From positions 1 to 64,000 of the forward strand of contig JAKLGA010000004.1 of the NCBI GenBank assembly GCA_022710975.1: a stretch of DNA of 64,000 nucleotides, read 5' to 3'. This stretch comes from Myxococcota bacterium (lineage in GTDB: Bacteria; Myxococcota; B64-G9). Shown here one piece after another: positions 9,461 to 17,413 of the stretch. Below the pieces are notes generated by a model. The model did no database searches. It was not told where the DNA came from and saw nothing but the letters and a program-made list of their open reading frames with translations. The position numbers were made by a program, and so were the translations under genes. How positions within the stretch are numbered: the first letter of the stretch is position 1; each line of letters opens with the position of its first letter.

Positions 9461-10621
9461 TCAGGCCCCGCCGGGGGCGACGTGCAGCCGGCTGATGCTC
9501 TTCAGCGCCAGGCGGCCGAGCTCCCGGTGCCAGGTCTCGATACGGCCGAGGGCCTGCTTCGCCCGGAACGTCCGCCGCTCCGGCGCCTGGATGATGCGCT
9601 GCTCGAGCCGGGTGTGGATGTCCGCGAGCTGCCGGAGCAGCGGCTCCAGGGCCGGCGCCAGGTCGGCCTGGTCGGCCTTGGGGCGGGCGTCGTACAAGTC
9701 GCGGGCGGCGTCCTCGAGCTCGACGGCCTCGAGCGCCAGCGGGTTGGTGACCCTGCCCACCACCCGCTCCACGGTCCGGACCTGGGCCGGCTCGGACCAC
9801 AGGGCGTGGACCAGGATCTCGGCGTGGTCGCTGAGGGCCTCGTTCTCGCCTTCCAGCCAGGCCCGAGCCCTGACCAGCCGGGCACACGCCGCCCAGCGGC
9901 GGTCGCTGGCCTGGACACCCTCGGAGGCCAGCTCGTGCCGGAGGGTCAGCAGGGCGTCGCGGGCGTTCTGGCTCAGCGGCACCTTGCGGACCAGCTCCTG
10001 GGCGGCCTTGAGCTCCTCGATGGTGAGGCAGGCACCCGGTGCCTTGGGCTCCAGGTCGAGCAGAGCGGCGAAGCTGGCGTCGTCGGCGAGGTAGGGCAGC
10101 TGGACGCGGAGCAGGAACCGGTCGAACAGGGCGGCCAGCGAGCTGTCCTCGGGCAGCTCGTTGCTCGCGCCGACGAGGCTGAGCAGCGGCACGGGCTGCG
10201 CCTGGCCGTTCTCGTGGTAGACGCGCTCGTTCATCACGCCGAGCATGCAGTTCAGGATGCTCGAGTTGGCCTTGAACACCTCGTCCAGAAAGCCGATGTC
10301 CGCCTCGACCAGCGTGCCGCTGGTCACCCGGCGGTACTCGTCCCGCTCCAGTGCGCTGATGCTGAGCGGCCCGAACAGCTCCTCGGGCGTGCTGAACCGG
10401 GTCAGCAGCCGCTCGAAGTAGCGCCCACCCTCGATGCGGGCGCACAGGCCGCGGGCCAGCAGGCTCTTGGCCGTGCCGGGCGGGCCCAGGAACAGGATGT
10501 GCTCGCCGCAGAGCAGCGCCAGCAGGGCGGCCTGGATGGCCATCTCGCGCTCGAGCAGGCCGAAGGCCAGGTCGGTGGCCAGCGCTTGCAGCTTGGCCAG
10601 CAAGTTGTTCACCTTGGACAT
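9461..10621 (-). CDS. MoxR-family AAA+ ATPase, RavA-like
   Basis: Start taken at the ATG of M-S-K-V-N-N, preceded by AAAGGAC. Walker A G-P-P-G-T-A-K-S lies at residues 46-53, then F-S-T-P-E-E-L-F-G-P-L-S-I, Walker B with D-E at 113-114, sensor-1 A-S-N-E-L-P near 152-157 and an arginine in L-F-D-R-F. The F-S-T-P-E-E-x-F-G-P-L-S-I block is diagnostic of the RavA branch of MoxR ATPases. These form hexameric chaperone-like rings and act with a VWA partner, which is encoded next. The C-terminal 180 residues are helical. Related ATPases (called CobS-like) accompany recombination genes on integrative elements. Confidence 0.85.
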   Translation of the reverse strand: MSKVNNLLAKLQALATDLAFGLLEREMAIQAALLALLCGEHILFLGPPGTAKSLLARGLCARIEGGRYFERLLTRFSTPEELFGPLSISALERDEYRRVTSGTLVEADIGFLDEVFKANSSILNCMLGVMNERVYHENGQAQPVPLLSLVGASNELPEDSSLAALFDRFLLRVQLPYLADDASFAALLDLEPKAPGACLTIEELKAAQELVRKVPLSQNARDALLTLRHELASEGVQASDRRWAACARLVRARAWLEGENEALSDHAEILVHALWSEPAQVRTVERVVGRVTNPLALEAVELEDAARDLYDARPKADQADLAPALEPLLRQLADIHTRLEQRIIQAPERRTFRAKQALGRIETWHRELGRLALKSISRLHVAPGGA

Positions 10622-10739
10622 GGTCTTGTCCTTTCTGGAGTGAGCACCCCACGCAGCCGGAGACGGCCGAGTGCAGTGCCTCAAGGTTTGGGGGTCGAAC
10701 GAAGAACGGTGAGGACCGTGGGCCAGTGGGTCGCGGAAT

Positions 10740-11630
10740 CTACTTCGTCACGCGTATCGTACGCCAGCGTAGGGCACCCTTTCTCGGGATAGTCAGGACG
10801 CCGAAGGATGGAATCGCGCCGTCCATGCCGCCGGTCCTACCCATCATGTACGCCCGCGTGCTCTTCCCGACACGCCAGTTCCAGGGATCCCCACCGTTGG
10901 TGTGGATGTGCCCGCACAGAATCGCATCGAGGCCCACACCATCGGCGAGTCGGACGAGGCTCTTGAAGTCCGCAGAGGGGAACCCGAAGGAGATCTTCTG
11001 GTCGGCGCGAACCCTTCGCGCCTGCGTGATCAGGTTCTCTTCTTCGCCCTCGTCGGGCGGGTGATGGATGGCCAGAACTCGCCGCTGACAAGCATCAGCA
11101 AGGCCTCGGCGGACTGCTGCATCATCGGCCTTTCGCCAGTAGCCGATCGTCGAAGTCCAGGTGCTGTAGGACGTCGTGTCTGCGCCGACAAGGGTGACGT
11201 CGCCCAGGTCCTTCCGGAACGGGAACCTGTCGCCCTTTGCGAGGAGGTCATCTGCGTCGAGGAGATCATCGATCCAGTGGCAGAACATCTCGTAGTGGCG
11301 CTGGGCGCGGCGGCCGAGAGCCTTGAGAACTCGCCTGACCTTCCCCCACTCGGAGGACCGGCCTGCGAGGTGGAAAACGTCGTGGTTTCCGATCACGATG
11401 CTCAGGCGATCGCGGTGCCAGAGACCGAGCTTGCGTAGTGCCTGGCTCACCTTCTCCCGGTCGCGCACCATGACGCTGGCACCATCGAAGATGTCGCCGC
11501 AGATAACCACGTGATCGGCCTTGGTCTTGGCGGCGAGAGCGAACGCGCGTTTGGCAAGGTCCCAGGATGCCGGATGGTCCTTGAGGTCAACGTGCAGGTC
11601 GGAGAGTACAGCGAGCGTTGTGGCCTGCAT
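10740..11630 (-). CDS. Calcineurin-like metallophosphoesterase
   Basis: All five metal-binding blocks are visible: D-L-H (residues 11-13), G-D-I-F-D (45-49), G-N-H-D (81-84), H-H (189-190) and G-H-I-H (240-243). The protein therefore probably has a two-metal phosphoesterase site, acting on nucleic acids or nucleotides. Length (296 aa) fits a single-domain enzyme. It is encoded between the DUF6744-like gene and the RavA-like ATPase in the same direction. Substrate cannot be read from the sequence. SbcD/Mre11-like nucleases share these blocks, and the recombination setting makes a DNA substrate plausible, but there is no SbcC-like partner. Confidence 0.85.
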   Translation of the reverse strand: MQATTLAVLSDLHVDLKDHPASWDLAKRAFALAAKTKADHVVICGDIFDGASVMVRDREKVSQALRKLGLWHRDRLSIVIGNHDVFHLAGRSSEWGKVRRVLKALGRRAQRHYEMFCHWIDDLLDADDLLAKGDRFPFRKDLGDVTLVGADTTSYSTWTSTIGYWRKADDAAVRRGLADACQRRVLAIHHPPDEGEEENLITQARRVRADQKISFGFPSADFKSLVRLADGVGLDAILCGHIHTNGGDPWNWRVGKSTRAYMMGRTGGMDGAIPSFGVLTIPRKGALRWRTIRVTK

Positions 11631-11712
11631 GAGGGAGCCTCCAGAAGGTCTTTCAATGACCGCATGGGCAGGAGCAGCTTGTCAAAGCTCGGTGCTCCAT
11701 CAGGTTGCTGAG

Positions 11713-12630
11713 TCAAGTGGTGGTCGCGGTCTGCACCGGGTCGATTCGGGTGCGGGTGATGAAGCCATTGACGGCCCGGTGGACGACCGTCTGCAGGCGG
11801 ACGTCCAGGAGCCCCTGGACCTTGGCCTCCAGGGACGCCAGGACCGCCTGGGCGTTCTCGACGCCGACGCCGAGTGCGTCGCGGTACAGCGTCGCCCGCT
11901 CCCGGAGGCGCTGGTAGGTCTCCAGCCGCCGGGTGAACGTGGACGGTTTCTCCTTGCCGTCGAACGCCTCGGCCTCCGCCTGGAGCTGCTCGAGCTGGTC
12001 GGCCAGGCTGTCCGAGACGACCTCGTGGACGATGGTCCGGACCTCCGGCTCGAGCTCGCACAGCACCAGGTCGATCCCGACCTGACCGAGGAGCTCGCCG
12101 AGCTTGCGGATGTCCGCCAGCCGCTGGGGCGGAACCCAGTAGACCCTGCCGTCCTCGCGGACCCTGGCCGCGTCGTGGGCCTCCAGAAAGCCGCTGACGC
12201 TGCCCGACCAGTCCTCGGCCACGACCTTGCCTCGCAGCCCCGCGTAGGCCTGGGCGACCTCCTGGGCCACGATGTGGCTGCCCTGGACGACAGCCGGGTC
12301 GGGCTCGGCCGTCCAGCGGACCAGATCGAGCTGCTCGTGGTCGACCCGCTCGGTCAGGGAGTCCTTGCGCTCCCGGACGACTGCGTAGAGCACTTCCGAA
12401 GCCGTCCTGCGAAGGGGGCGGAGCAGGAAGCCCCGGCGCTGGAGGCCCCGTTCGGTCTGGGTGATGGCCCTGCCGATGGCCGCGCGGTCGCCGGCGTAGG
12501 CCGGGACGATGCCGGGGTCGAACCCGGCGGCCTTGGCCATGGCCCGGAGCTCCTCGGGCTCCTTGGGCTGGACGCCCTTGGCGCGGGTGAAGACAAAGGC
12601 GCCGGAGGCGAACTTCTTCTCCTTCATCAT
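11713..12630 (-). CDS. DUF6744-like protein, 305 aa
   Basis: A soluble helical protein with a central R-V-Y-W-V-P-P-Q-R motif (about residues 165-173) and long coiled-coil-prone helices from 200 to 275. The YWVP motif and layout recall DUF6744 or DUF3150 proteins found with MoxR and VWA genes on phages and integrative elements. The assignment is from memory of these families and is tentative. Its ATG overlaps the stop of the upstream 87-aa gene by 4 bp (ATGA), which shows coupling. Confidence 0.55.
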   Translation of the reverse strand: MMKEKKFASGAFVFTRAKGVQPKEPEELRAMAKAAGFDPGIVPAYAGDRAAIGRAITQTERGLQRRGFLLRPLRRTASEVLYAVVRERKDSLTERVDHEQLDLVRWTAEPDPAVVQGSHIVAQEVAQAYAGLRGKVVAEDWSGSVSGFLEAHDAARVREDGRVYWVPPQRLADIRKLGELLGQVGIDLVLCELEPEVRTIVHEVVSDSLADQLEQLQAEAEAFDGKEKPSTFTRRLETYQRLRERATLYRDALGVGVENAQAVLASLEAKVQGLLDVRLQTVVHRAVNGFITRTRIDPVQTATTT

Positions 12631-12890
12631 CGTGGGTCTCCTTTTTTGGCCTGGAACGAGAGGTAGGCCCAGGTCTCGTGTTCACGCTCCAGGATGTCGT
12701 TCTGGAGCAGTTTGGCCTCGGCCGGCTGCAGCTTCCTGAGGATCAGGAGGTCGCTGCCGGGGAAGCGCTCGAGGAGGTCTTCGAGGATCTGCTTGAGGGG
12801 CGGAACGCCCTCGGAGTCGTCGAGCGTGAAGTTCTCGATGACGTGGGGCTCCCCGTCCACCCAGCAGAAGGGTGAACCGGTGGTCTTCAT
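12627..12890 (-). CDS. Small hypothetical protein, 87 aa
   Basis: The ATG at 12890 starts M-K-T-T-G-S-P-F-C-W and is preceded by AAAGGGACATC. An upstream in-frame ATG lacks a ribosome binding site. The product is acidic with an amphipathic helix pair and no cysteine motif or membrane segment. It is translationally coupled (ATGA) to the DUF6744-like gene. No family is recognised. Confidence 0.6.
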   Translation of the reverse strand: MKTTGSPFCWVDGEPHVIENFTLDDSEGVPPLKQILEDLLERFPGSDLLILRKLQPAEAKLLQNDILEREHETWAYLSFQAKKGDPR

Positions 12891-13038
12891 GGTGATGTCC
12901 CTTTCGTTACGTGTGGGTAGGTCGGCACAGAGGGGCGCCACAGGGCCTGAAGGAGTATCGAGGGTTCGTGTCACCCCCCATTTGCTTGTTGCTGGTAAGC
13001 CCCAGGGCTATGCTTCTGGAGTACGGGAGGTCGCGGTA

Positions 13039-13281
13039 ATGGCCAGGGAGCAAGTCGAGGGGGAATTCGGGAACTCGTCGGCGGTAAGGGCGACGATCAT
13101 CCTCCAGATTGAGGCAGAGGACTTCCCTGGTGCCTGGGCGCAGGTGCTCAAATACATGCAGAGATTCCACGGGGTGAAAGACGAGGAGATCAAGTGCTTG
13201 AAGAAGACACGGGACTCGCGAGGCTCCTGGTGGATCGAGGTGGAACACCCCGCTTGGAGTGGTGACCTGATCGACTTCTAG
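13039..13281 (+). CDS. Small hypothetical protein, 80 aa, on the opposite strand
   Basis: An ATG at 13039 follows GGGAGGTCGCGG. The product alternates charged and hydrophobic residues with two Trp-rich beta-like segments at the end (S-W-W-I-E-V-E-H-P). Its stop overlaps the stop of the zinc-ribbon gene by 4 bp, tail to tail. It interrupts the otherwise leftward operon, so it is either an independent small gene or chance. Codon composition and the ribosome binding site favour a gene. Confidence 0.4.
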   Translation: MAREQVEGEFGNSSAVRATIILQIEAEDFPGAWAQVLKYMQRFHGVKDEEIKCLKKTRDSRGSWWIEVEHPAWSGDLIDF

Positions 13282-13478
13282 GTGTTCTCCGGCGTCTCAA
13301 CGCTCTCGACGCCTGTCAGCGTGTACACGTCGTGCCAGACCGCCTCGCACTTCAGGCATGTCACTTCCTGGGATGCCTCGCCGGCGCTGATGTCGACCGG
13401 GCCGCCCTCGATGTCGTCCCCATGGCAGAACGGACAGAACAGGCCGCCCGAGGCCAGGTAGCTCGCCTTGTGCTTCAT
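13278..13478 (-). CDS. Zinc-ribbon miniprotein, 66 aa
   Basis: Two CxxC pairs, C-P-F-C near residue 15 and C-L-K-C near residue 41, with about 25 residues between them, form a typical zinc ribbon. The C-terminal tail is acidic. It is encoded 13 bp after the sliding-clamp gene in the same direction. Such ribbons bind nucleic acid or act as adaptors. Its role here is unknown. Confidence 0.6.
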   Translation of the reverse strand: MKHKASYLASGGLFCPFCHGDDIEGGPVDISAGEASQEVTCLKCEAVWHDVYTLTGVESVETPENT

Positions 13479-13491
13479 GGTGAGCCTCGGG

Positions 13492-14562
13492 TCACAGCCT
13501 GACCGGCATGATCACGACCAGCCGGTTCCCCGGCAGGTCGATGCGGACCGGGTCGATGGCGTCGCCGAAGCCCAGGCGGACGGTCTCGTCCGCGCTGCCC
13601 AGGGCCTCGAGCAGGTAGGCCGGATTCAGGCCGGTCACCAGGTCCGGACCGATGTGCGAGTTCTCGAGCGTCTGGATGACCGCCACGGCCTGGTTGGCGT
13701 CGTGGTCCTGGATGGCCAGCGTGAGGCTACCGTTCAGCGTGACCCGGAGGTTGGCCTTGGGCGCCAGCCGCCTCAGGCGCTGCAGCTCCCGCCGGATGGG
13801 GGCAGTCGGCAGCAGGATGACGGAGGTGGCCTCGTTGGCGCCAGGGACGACCTGGGTGTAGTGCGGGTAGGTTCCGTCCATCTCCTTGGACATGAGCACC
13901 CAGTTGCCGCCCTCGAAGCGGCACCAGCCCTCGGCGCGGGCCAGGCACACCGGGCCATCGGAGGCGAGCTGGGCCAGGATGCTGGCTGCGGCGCCGGGCA
14001 GGAGGAGCGACTTGGGCAGCTTGGGCTCCAGGGCGTGCCAGTGCAACCGGTGCCCGTCGGTCGCGACCAGTCTCCCGGAATCGAAGTAGACGCCGCCCAG
14101 GTGCGGCCTGGTCTTGTCGTAGGAGATCGCGGGCAGCACGAAGTCGAGCGACTTCCGGAGCAGGTCACCGTCCCAGATCACGCACGGCTTGAAGTCCCCC
14201 GGAGCCAACGGCGAGCTGGGGTACTCGACCGGGTCGTAGCAGGCCACCCGGGACTCGGCGCCAGCCACCTCGATGCGGACCTGCTTGTCGCTGATGGAGT
14301 CGATGGCGACGAAGCCAGTCTTGCGGCTGGACTCCGGCTTGACCAGGTCGCGGGCCAGCTTGACCGGCAGGCAGGCCGTGAGCTCGCCCTCGGCGGGCAG
14401 ACGGAAGGTCAGACGGGTCTCGAGGTCGGTGCTGGTCAGCGTGGCCAGGCCGTTCCGGACCTCGATCAGCACCATGGTCAGGACGGTCAGGGCGTGCTTG
14501 ATGGGCACCACTCGGGTGAGCTCCTTCAAGGCCTCGTACAGCGGGCGTTGGGCGACTTTCAT
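13492..14562 (-). CDS. DNA polymerase III beta-type sliding clamp, element-borne
   Basis: 356 aa, close to the usual 366-380 aa of DnaN. The three-domain clamp pattern is seen: an N-terminal M-K-V-A-Q-R-P-L-Y-E-A-L start, a middle domain with the conserved V-A-T-D-G-H-R-L block, and a C-terminal hydrophobic end N-R-L-V-V-I-M-P-V-R-L as in the DnaN tail. The ATG overlaps the stop of the upstream gene (ATGA) and follows GGAGGAG. Clamps encircle DNA and tether polymerases, nucleases or MutS. Here it sits between recombination and AAA+ genes, not next to dnaA, recF or gyrB. It is therefore a second, accessory clamp. Confidence 0.85.
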   Translation of the reverse strand: MKVAQRPLYEALKELTRVVPIKHALTVLTMVLIEVRNGLATLTSTDLETRLTFRLPAEGELTACLPVKLARDLVKPESSRKTGFVAIDSISDKQVRIEVAGAESRVACYDPVEYPSSPLAPGDFKPCVIWDGDLLRKSLDFVLPAISYDKTRPHLGGVYFDSGRLVATDGHRLHWHALEPKLPKSLLLPGAAASILAQLASDGPVCLARAEGWCRFEGGNWVLMSKEMDGTYPHYTQVVPGANEATSVILLPTAPIRRELQRLRRLAPKANLRVTLNGSLTLAIQDHDANQAVAVIQTLENSHIGPDLVTGLNPAYLLEALGSADETVRLGFGDAIDPVRIDLPGNRLVVIMPVRL

Positions 14563-14960
14563 GGATTTTTCTCCTCCTCCGCTGCGCTCGTTGCCGCAGC
14601 GGGCTTGCTGGCGTTCTTCTTCTTCGGCTTGGACACGATGAACTCGGCGTAGCAGGCCTCGCCCCGGAAGTGCTGCTCGTACGGCAACTCCTCGAGGTAG
14701 GTGGCAGCCACCTCGACCTCGCAGAAGACGCCGTGAGCTGCCCAGACGGCCTGGGCGACGCGGTCGGCGAACTCTTCTTCGCTCTCGCCGCCGCACAGGT
14801 TCCCGGAGCCGGACGCCGTCAGGATGTTCGCGCTCTCCAGGCACTGGAAGTACCAGCCGTCGAACCCGGGCCACTCCTGCTCGGCGGCTCGCTGAACCTG
14901 CTTGCGCTTCCTGGACTCGACACCGCGGACGGTGATGGCCATGTCGTAGGCGCGGCTCAT
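14559..14960 (-). CDS. Hypothetical protein, 133 aa
   Basis: The ATG at 14960 overlaps the stop of the upstream gene and the stop overlaps the clamp ATG, so it is tightly embedded in the operon. The middle is acidic and Trp/Phe-rich. The C-terminus is a disordered Lys/Ala tail ending near a K-P-K-K-K stretch. It might be a clamp or DNA-binding accessory, but no family is recognised. Confidence 0.6.
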   Translation of the reverse strand: MSRAYDMAITVRGVESRKRKQVQRAAEQEWPGFDGWYFQCLESANILTASGSGNLCGGESEEEFADRVAQAVWAAHGVFCEVEVAATYLEELPYEQHFRGEACYAEFIVSKPKKKNASKPAAATSAAEEEKNP

Positions 14961-15502
14961 GCCATTGCCCTCTTCCTGGCCAGCTTCTTCGGCAGGGCCT
15001 GCTGCTTGGCCGCCTCGAACTTATTGCTCTGCTCATCGATGAAGTCCCAGGTCGTCTTCCACTCGATGCCCTTGGCCGTCACGAACACGGCACCACCGCC
15101 GAACTCGCCGACGCGCATCCTCGAGCAGGTGCCTGCCCAGGACAGGCCGAAGCAAGCGTCGGGGCGGAAGCGCACCAGGAAGCGCCTGATGATGCCGGCC
15201 AGGTACTCGAGGTTGGCGCTCTCGTCGGCGTAGAGCCAGGCCTCGGTGCCGCCGTTGACCGTCTTCTGGATCGCGAACTCGAACCCCGGCCAGCAGTCGA
15301 ACAGGTCCACGAAGCGGGCGCTCCCGTCCAGGTCGGTGATGCCGCGATCGTTGAACCAGCGCTTGGCGAAAGCCTCTTGCTGGTCCCTGTTGGTCATGTC
15401 GTTCGGGAACGGCGGGCCGTGGAGCTCCGCCTTGAGCCAGTCGACCTCTTCGGAGGTGAGGTTCCGTAGCGCTTCCGAGAACTGAACAAAGTTGTCGGCC
15501 AT
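14957..15502 (-). CDS. Hypothetical protein, 181 aa
   Basis: The start is decided by an excellent GGGAGGTGAAGCC ribosome binding site. The protein is rich in Trp, Phe and Asp with a globular alpha/beta look and ends in a basic helix (P-K-K-L-A-R-K-R-A). No known motif was found. It is coupled by 4-bp overlap to the 133-aa gene, so the two probably work together. Confidence 0.6.
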   Translation of the reverse strand: MADNFVQFSEALRNLTSEEVDWLKAELHGPPFPNDMTNRDQQEAFAKRWFNDRGITDLDGSARFVDLFDCWPGFEFAIQKTVNGGTEAWLYADESANLEYLAGIIRRFLVRFRPDACFGLSWAGTCSRMRVGEFGGGAVFVTAKGIEWKTTWDFIDEQSNKFEAAKQQALPKKLARKRAMA

Positions 15503-15506
15503 GGCT

Positions 15507-15596
15507 TCACCTCCCGGTGATCCAGCCAGCCAGCAGGACGAAGGCGACCTTGCCGGCCAGGTGGAGCAGGCCGAGCAGCAGGCGGACGAGCTTCAT
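15507..15596 (-). CDS. 29-aa membrane-helix miniprotein
   Basis: The frame M-K-L-V-R-L-L-L-G-L-L-H-L-A continues with G-K-V-A-F-V-L-L-A-G-W, a near-continuous hydrophobic helix long enough to cross a membrane. It fills the space between the nuclease gene and the 181-aa gene, ending 4 bp before the latter's ATG. The end of this frame supplies the ribosome binding site of the next gene. Coding status is inferred from position and composition. The upstream ribosome binding site is weak. Confidence 0.4.
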   Translation of the reverse strand: MKLVRLLLGLLHLAGKVAFVLLAGWITGR

Positions 15597-15638
15597 CTTC
15601 ACTGGGAACCTCGCTTTCTGAGATGGGTTGTGGTGGCT

Positions 15639-16451
15639 TCAGCCGGCCAGACAGGGCCCGGCGAAGACGCAAGACCTGCACTGCCAGCCCTTGATCGGGT
15701 AGAACGCGCCGGCGTCGACGGCCTTGAGGACCCCGCAGGCGACGCGCAGGAAGTCGCGCTGGTCCTGGTCGCTGCGGGTCAGCTTGTGGATGGCCATGGC
15801 CGGGGCCTTGGTCTTCAGCAAGACCTGGAGCTGGACGGATGCGTCGCCGAGGCCCATCGACGGCGCGGCCAGCGTGTACGCCGTGACCTGGTTGTCGTTG
15901 GCCAAGCGGTCCTCGGCCCAGCGCTTGCCGGCCGTCTTGTGCTCGATGATCACGTACTGGCCGTTCTCCTCCCGGGCCACCACGTCGAACGCGCCCACCA
16001 GCTTGACTGGCGGAACTTCCCCGGTCTCGGGGTCGTGAATCTCGACGGAGAACGGCTCTTCGACGCCGACCACCCGGTAGGGACGAGGGGCGGCTTCGTG
16101 GAAGACCTTGAGCAGGCTGGTGCCGGTCTCGAGCAGGCTGTCTTCGGTCTGGTCGTTGTCCAGCAGCACCGGCGGCGACTCGGCGAAGCTGCGCTTCAGG
16201 GCGGCGCTGAACGCGGCCTGGATGGCCTCCAGGCTGGGCTCGGGCTTCTTGTCGCGGAGCGCGATGTAGAACTGCGCCAGGGCCTCGTGGACAGCTCCAC
16301 CGAAGGCCAGCGGGCCCGGGCGGTGGGTGGGCTTGAGCTGCAGGATGTAGCGGAAGCGGTAGGCGGCCGGGCAGGTCAGGTAGGTCGTCAAAGCCGAGGC
16401 GGAGATGTGCCTCTCGGCCCTGAGCAGCGCCAGGGCAGACGATGCGGTCAT
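15639..16451 (-). CDS. RecB/Cas4-like PD-(D/E)XK nuclease with four-cysteine cluster
   Basis: 270 aa. The RecB-family motifs are complete: H55 in G-G-A-V-H-E-A-L, D156 in G-A-F-D-V-V, E170 and K172 in E-H-K-T-A, and Q188...Y192. One cysteine near the start (C27) and three near the end (C258, C261, C267) match the iron-sulfur cluster arrangement of Cas4 and AddB exonucleases. The protein probably resects DNA ends to give single strands for the Rad52-type annealing protein encoded just upstream. Exonuclease-annealase pairs are standard on phages and integrative elements. No CRISPR array or Cas1/Cas2 is present, so a Cas4 adaptation role is unlikely. Confidence 0.85.
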   Translation of the reverse strand: MTASSALALLRAERHISASALTTYLTCPAAYRFRYILQLKPTHRPGPLAFGGAVHEALAQFYIALRDKKPEPSLEAIQAAFSAALKRSFAESPPVLLDNDQTEDSLLETGTSLLKVFHEAAPRPYRVVGVEEPFSVEIHDPETGEVPPVKLVGAFDVVAREENGQYVIIEHKTAGKRWAEDRLANDNQVTAYTLAAPSMGLGDASVQLQVLLKTKAPAMAIHKLTRSDQDQRDFLRVACGVLKAVDAGAFYPIKGWQCRSCVFAGPCLAG

Positions 16452-16477
16452 GGCTTGGTTCTCCTCGTGGGTTGAGG

Positions 16478-17149
16478 TCAGACGGGGGCGCCGCCCAACT
16501 CATCGCTGAACTCGGAGATCAGCGTCGAGGCGTCGGAGCGGGAGAGGTGCTCGGGCTGGTTCTTGAAGAGCTGGACCGCGCGGTCGCGGATGTCGTCCGC
16601 GGTCATCTGGAGCTTCCTGCCGAGCGACCAGATCGCCGAAAGCTGTTTCTGCGTCAAGCGAGCGCCGTTGCCGCTTGAGCCGGGGCTGGTTTGGACGGTG
16701 CGGGCGTGGGTGCGGCCGTTGCCGTTGCCGCCGTTCTCGTTGCCATCGTTGCCGGAGGCCTTGGGCTGCTTGGCCTCGGGCGCGCTGTCGCTGTACAGAT
16801 ACAGCCCGACGCCCAGCAGGGTCGCCGCCTTCTTGAGCCCGTCGGTCGCGGCGGCCTTGAGATCGTCGGCCAAGGACAGGCGCTCGCCGGTCTCGGAGTG
16901 GACGGTGATGCTCGAGCCGCCAAAGGCCATCTTCGTCACGCTGCCCGCGCTGAGCCTGACGAGGACGACGACCTCGGCGTCGTGGATGGCGTGCTCGACG
17001 ATCTCGAAGCTCCACTCGCCGGCGAACACGTCGATCAGGCGCTTGAGGTACTCGTTGCCTTCCACATACTGAAGCTGCTTGCCGAAGTTGCCCTTGCGGG
17101 TCTTCAGCACGGACGCATCGAACGGGGCCTGCAAGGCAGACGTGTCCAT
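16478..17149 (-). CDS. Rad52/Rad22-type single-strand annealing protein
   Basis: The N-terminal 120 residues carry the Rad52 core: V-L-K-T-R-K-G near residue 14, L-Q-Y-V-E-G, and the strong D-D-L-K-A-A-A-T-D-G-L-K-K-A-A block with G-V-G-L-Y-L-Y at 95-119. A Gly/Asn-rich linker (about 130-150) leads to a helical C-terminal domain with L-T-Q-K-Q-L-S-A-I-W, as seen in other Rad52-like phage proteins. A strong AAGGAGG lies ahead of the ATG. It is the first gene of the leftward operon. It should anneal single strands made by the adjacent nuclease during element recombination. Confidence 0.8.
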   Translation of the reverse strand: MDTSALQAPFDASVLKTRKGNFGKQLQYVEGNEYLKRLIDVFAGEWSFEIVEHAIHDAEVVVLVRLSAGSVTKMAFGGSSITVHSETGERLSLADDLKAAATDGLKKAATLLGVGLYLYSDSAPEAKQPKASGNDGNENGGNGNGRTHARTVQTSPGSSGNGARLTQKQLSAIWSLGRKLQMTADDIRDRAVQLFKNQPEHLSRSDASTLISEFSDELGGAPV

Positions 17150-17413
17150 GGGGACCTCCTTGGAATGGGCACACGGGTAGCGTGCGCGTAGGGTTCGGGG
17201 TCTGGTTGGGGACAGGGGCTAAGGCGTTTGCAGCGAGGGTGCGAACGACGAACAGGGCCTGCTGGAGGGGATGGTCGCTTCCATCTTCTTATACCCGAAA
17301 TCAAGCCAGGATTTTGAAAGCGAGGCGGTTTGCGCCTGCCACGCCGCGCCAGGGCCTTGTGCTATGGGTTCCAAAGGGTGGATCATGTGACAGGCTCTCC
17401 AGGAGGGATGGGA

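Noticed and set aside
4467-9500. Long antisense reading frames on the opposite strand of the GC-rich genes (for example 4467-5858 minus and 7708-9495 plus)
   Set aside because: They are Pro/Arg/Ala-rich, lack ribosome binding sites and motifs, and mirror codon bias of the coding strand.
11631-11712. Short minus-strand coding-like stretch between the phosphoesterase and the DUF6744-like gene
   Set aside because: No start codon with a ribosome binding site and no stop before it runs into the phosphoesterase gene in another frame.
13492-14562. Chromosomal dnaN locus, which would place the window near the chromosome origin
   Set aside because: No dnaA, recF or gyrB is nearby, and the gene is translationally coupled to mobile-element genes.
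15639-16451. Cas4-like protein as a sign of a CRISPR-Cas locus
   Set aside because: No spaced direct repeats and no Cas1, Cas2 or effector genes were seen; the partner is a Rad52-type annealase, so a recombination exonuclease fits better.
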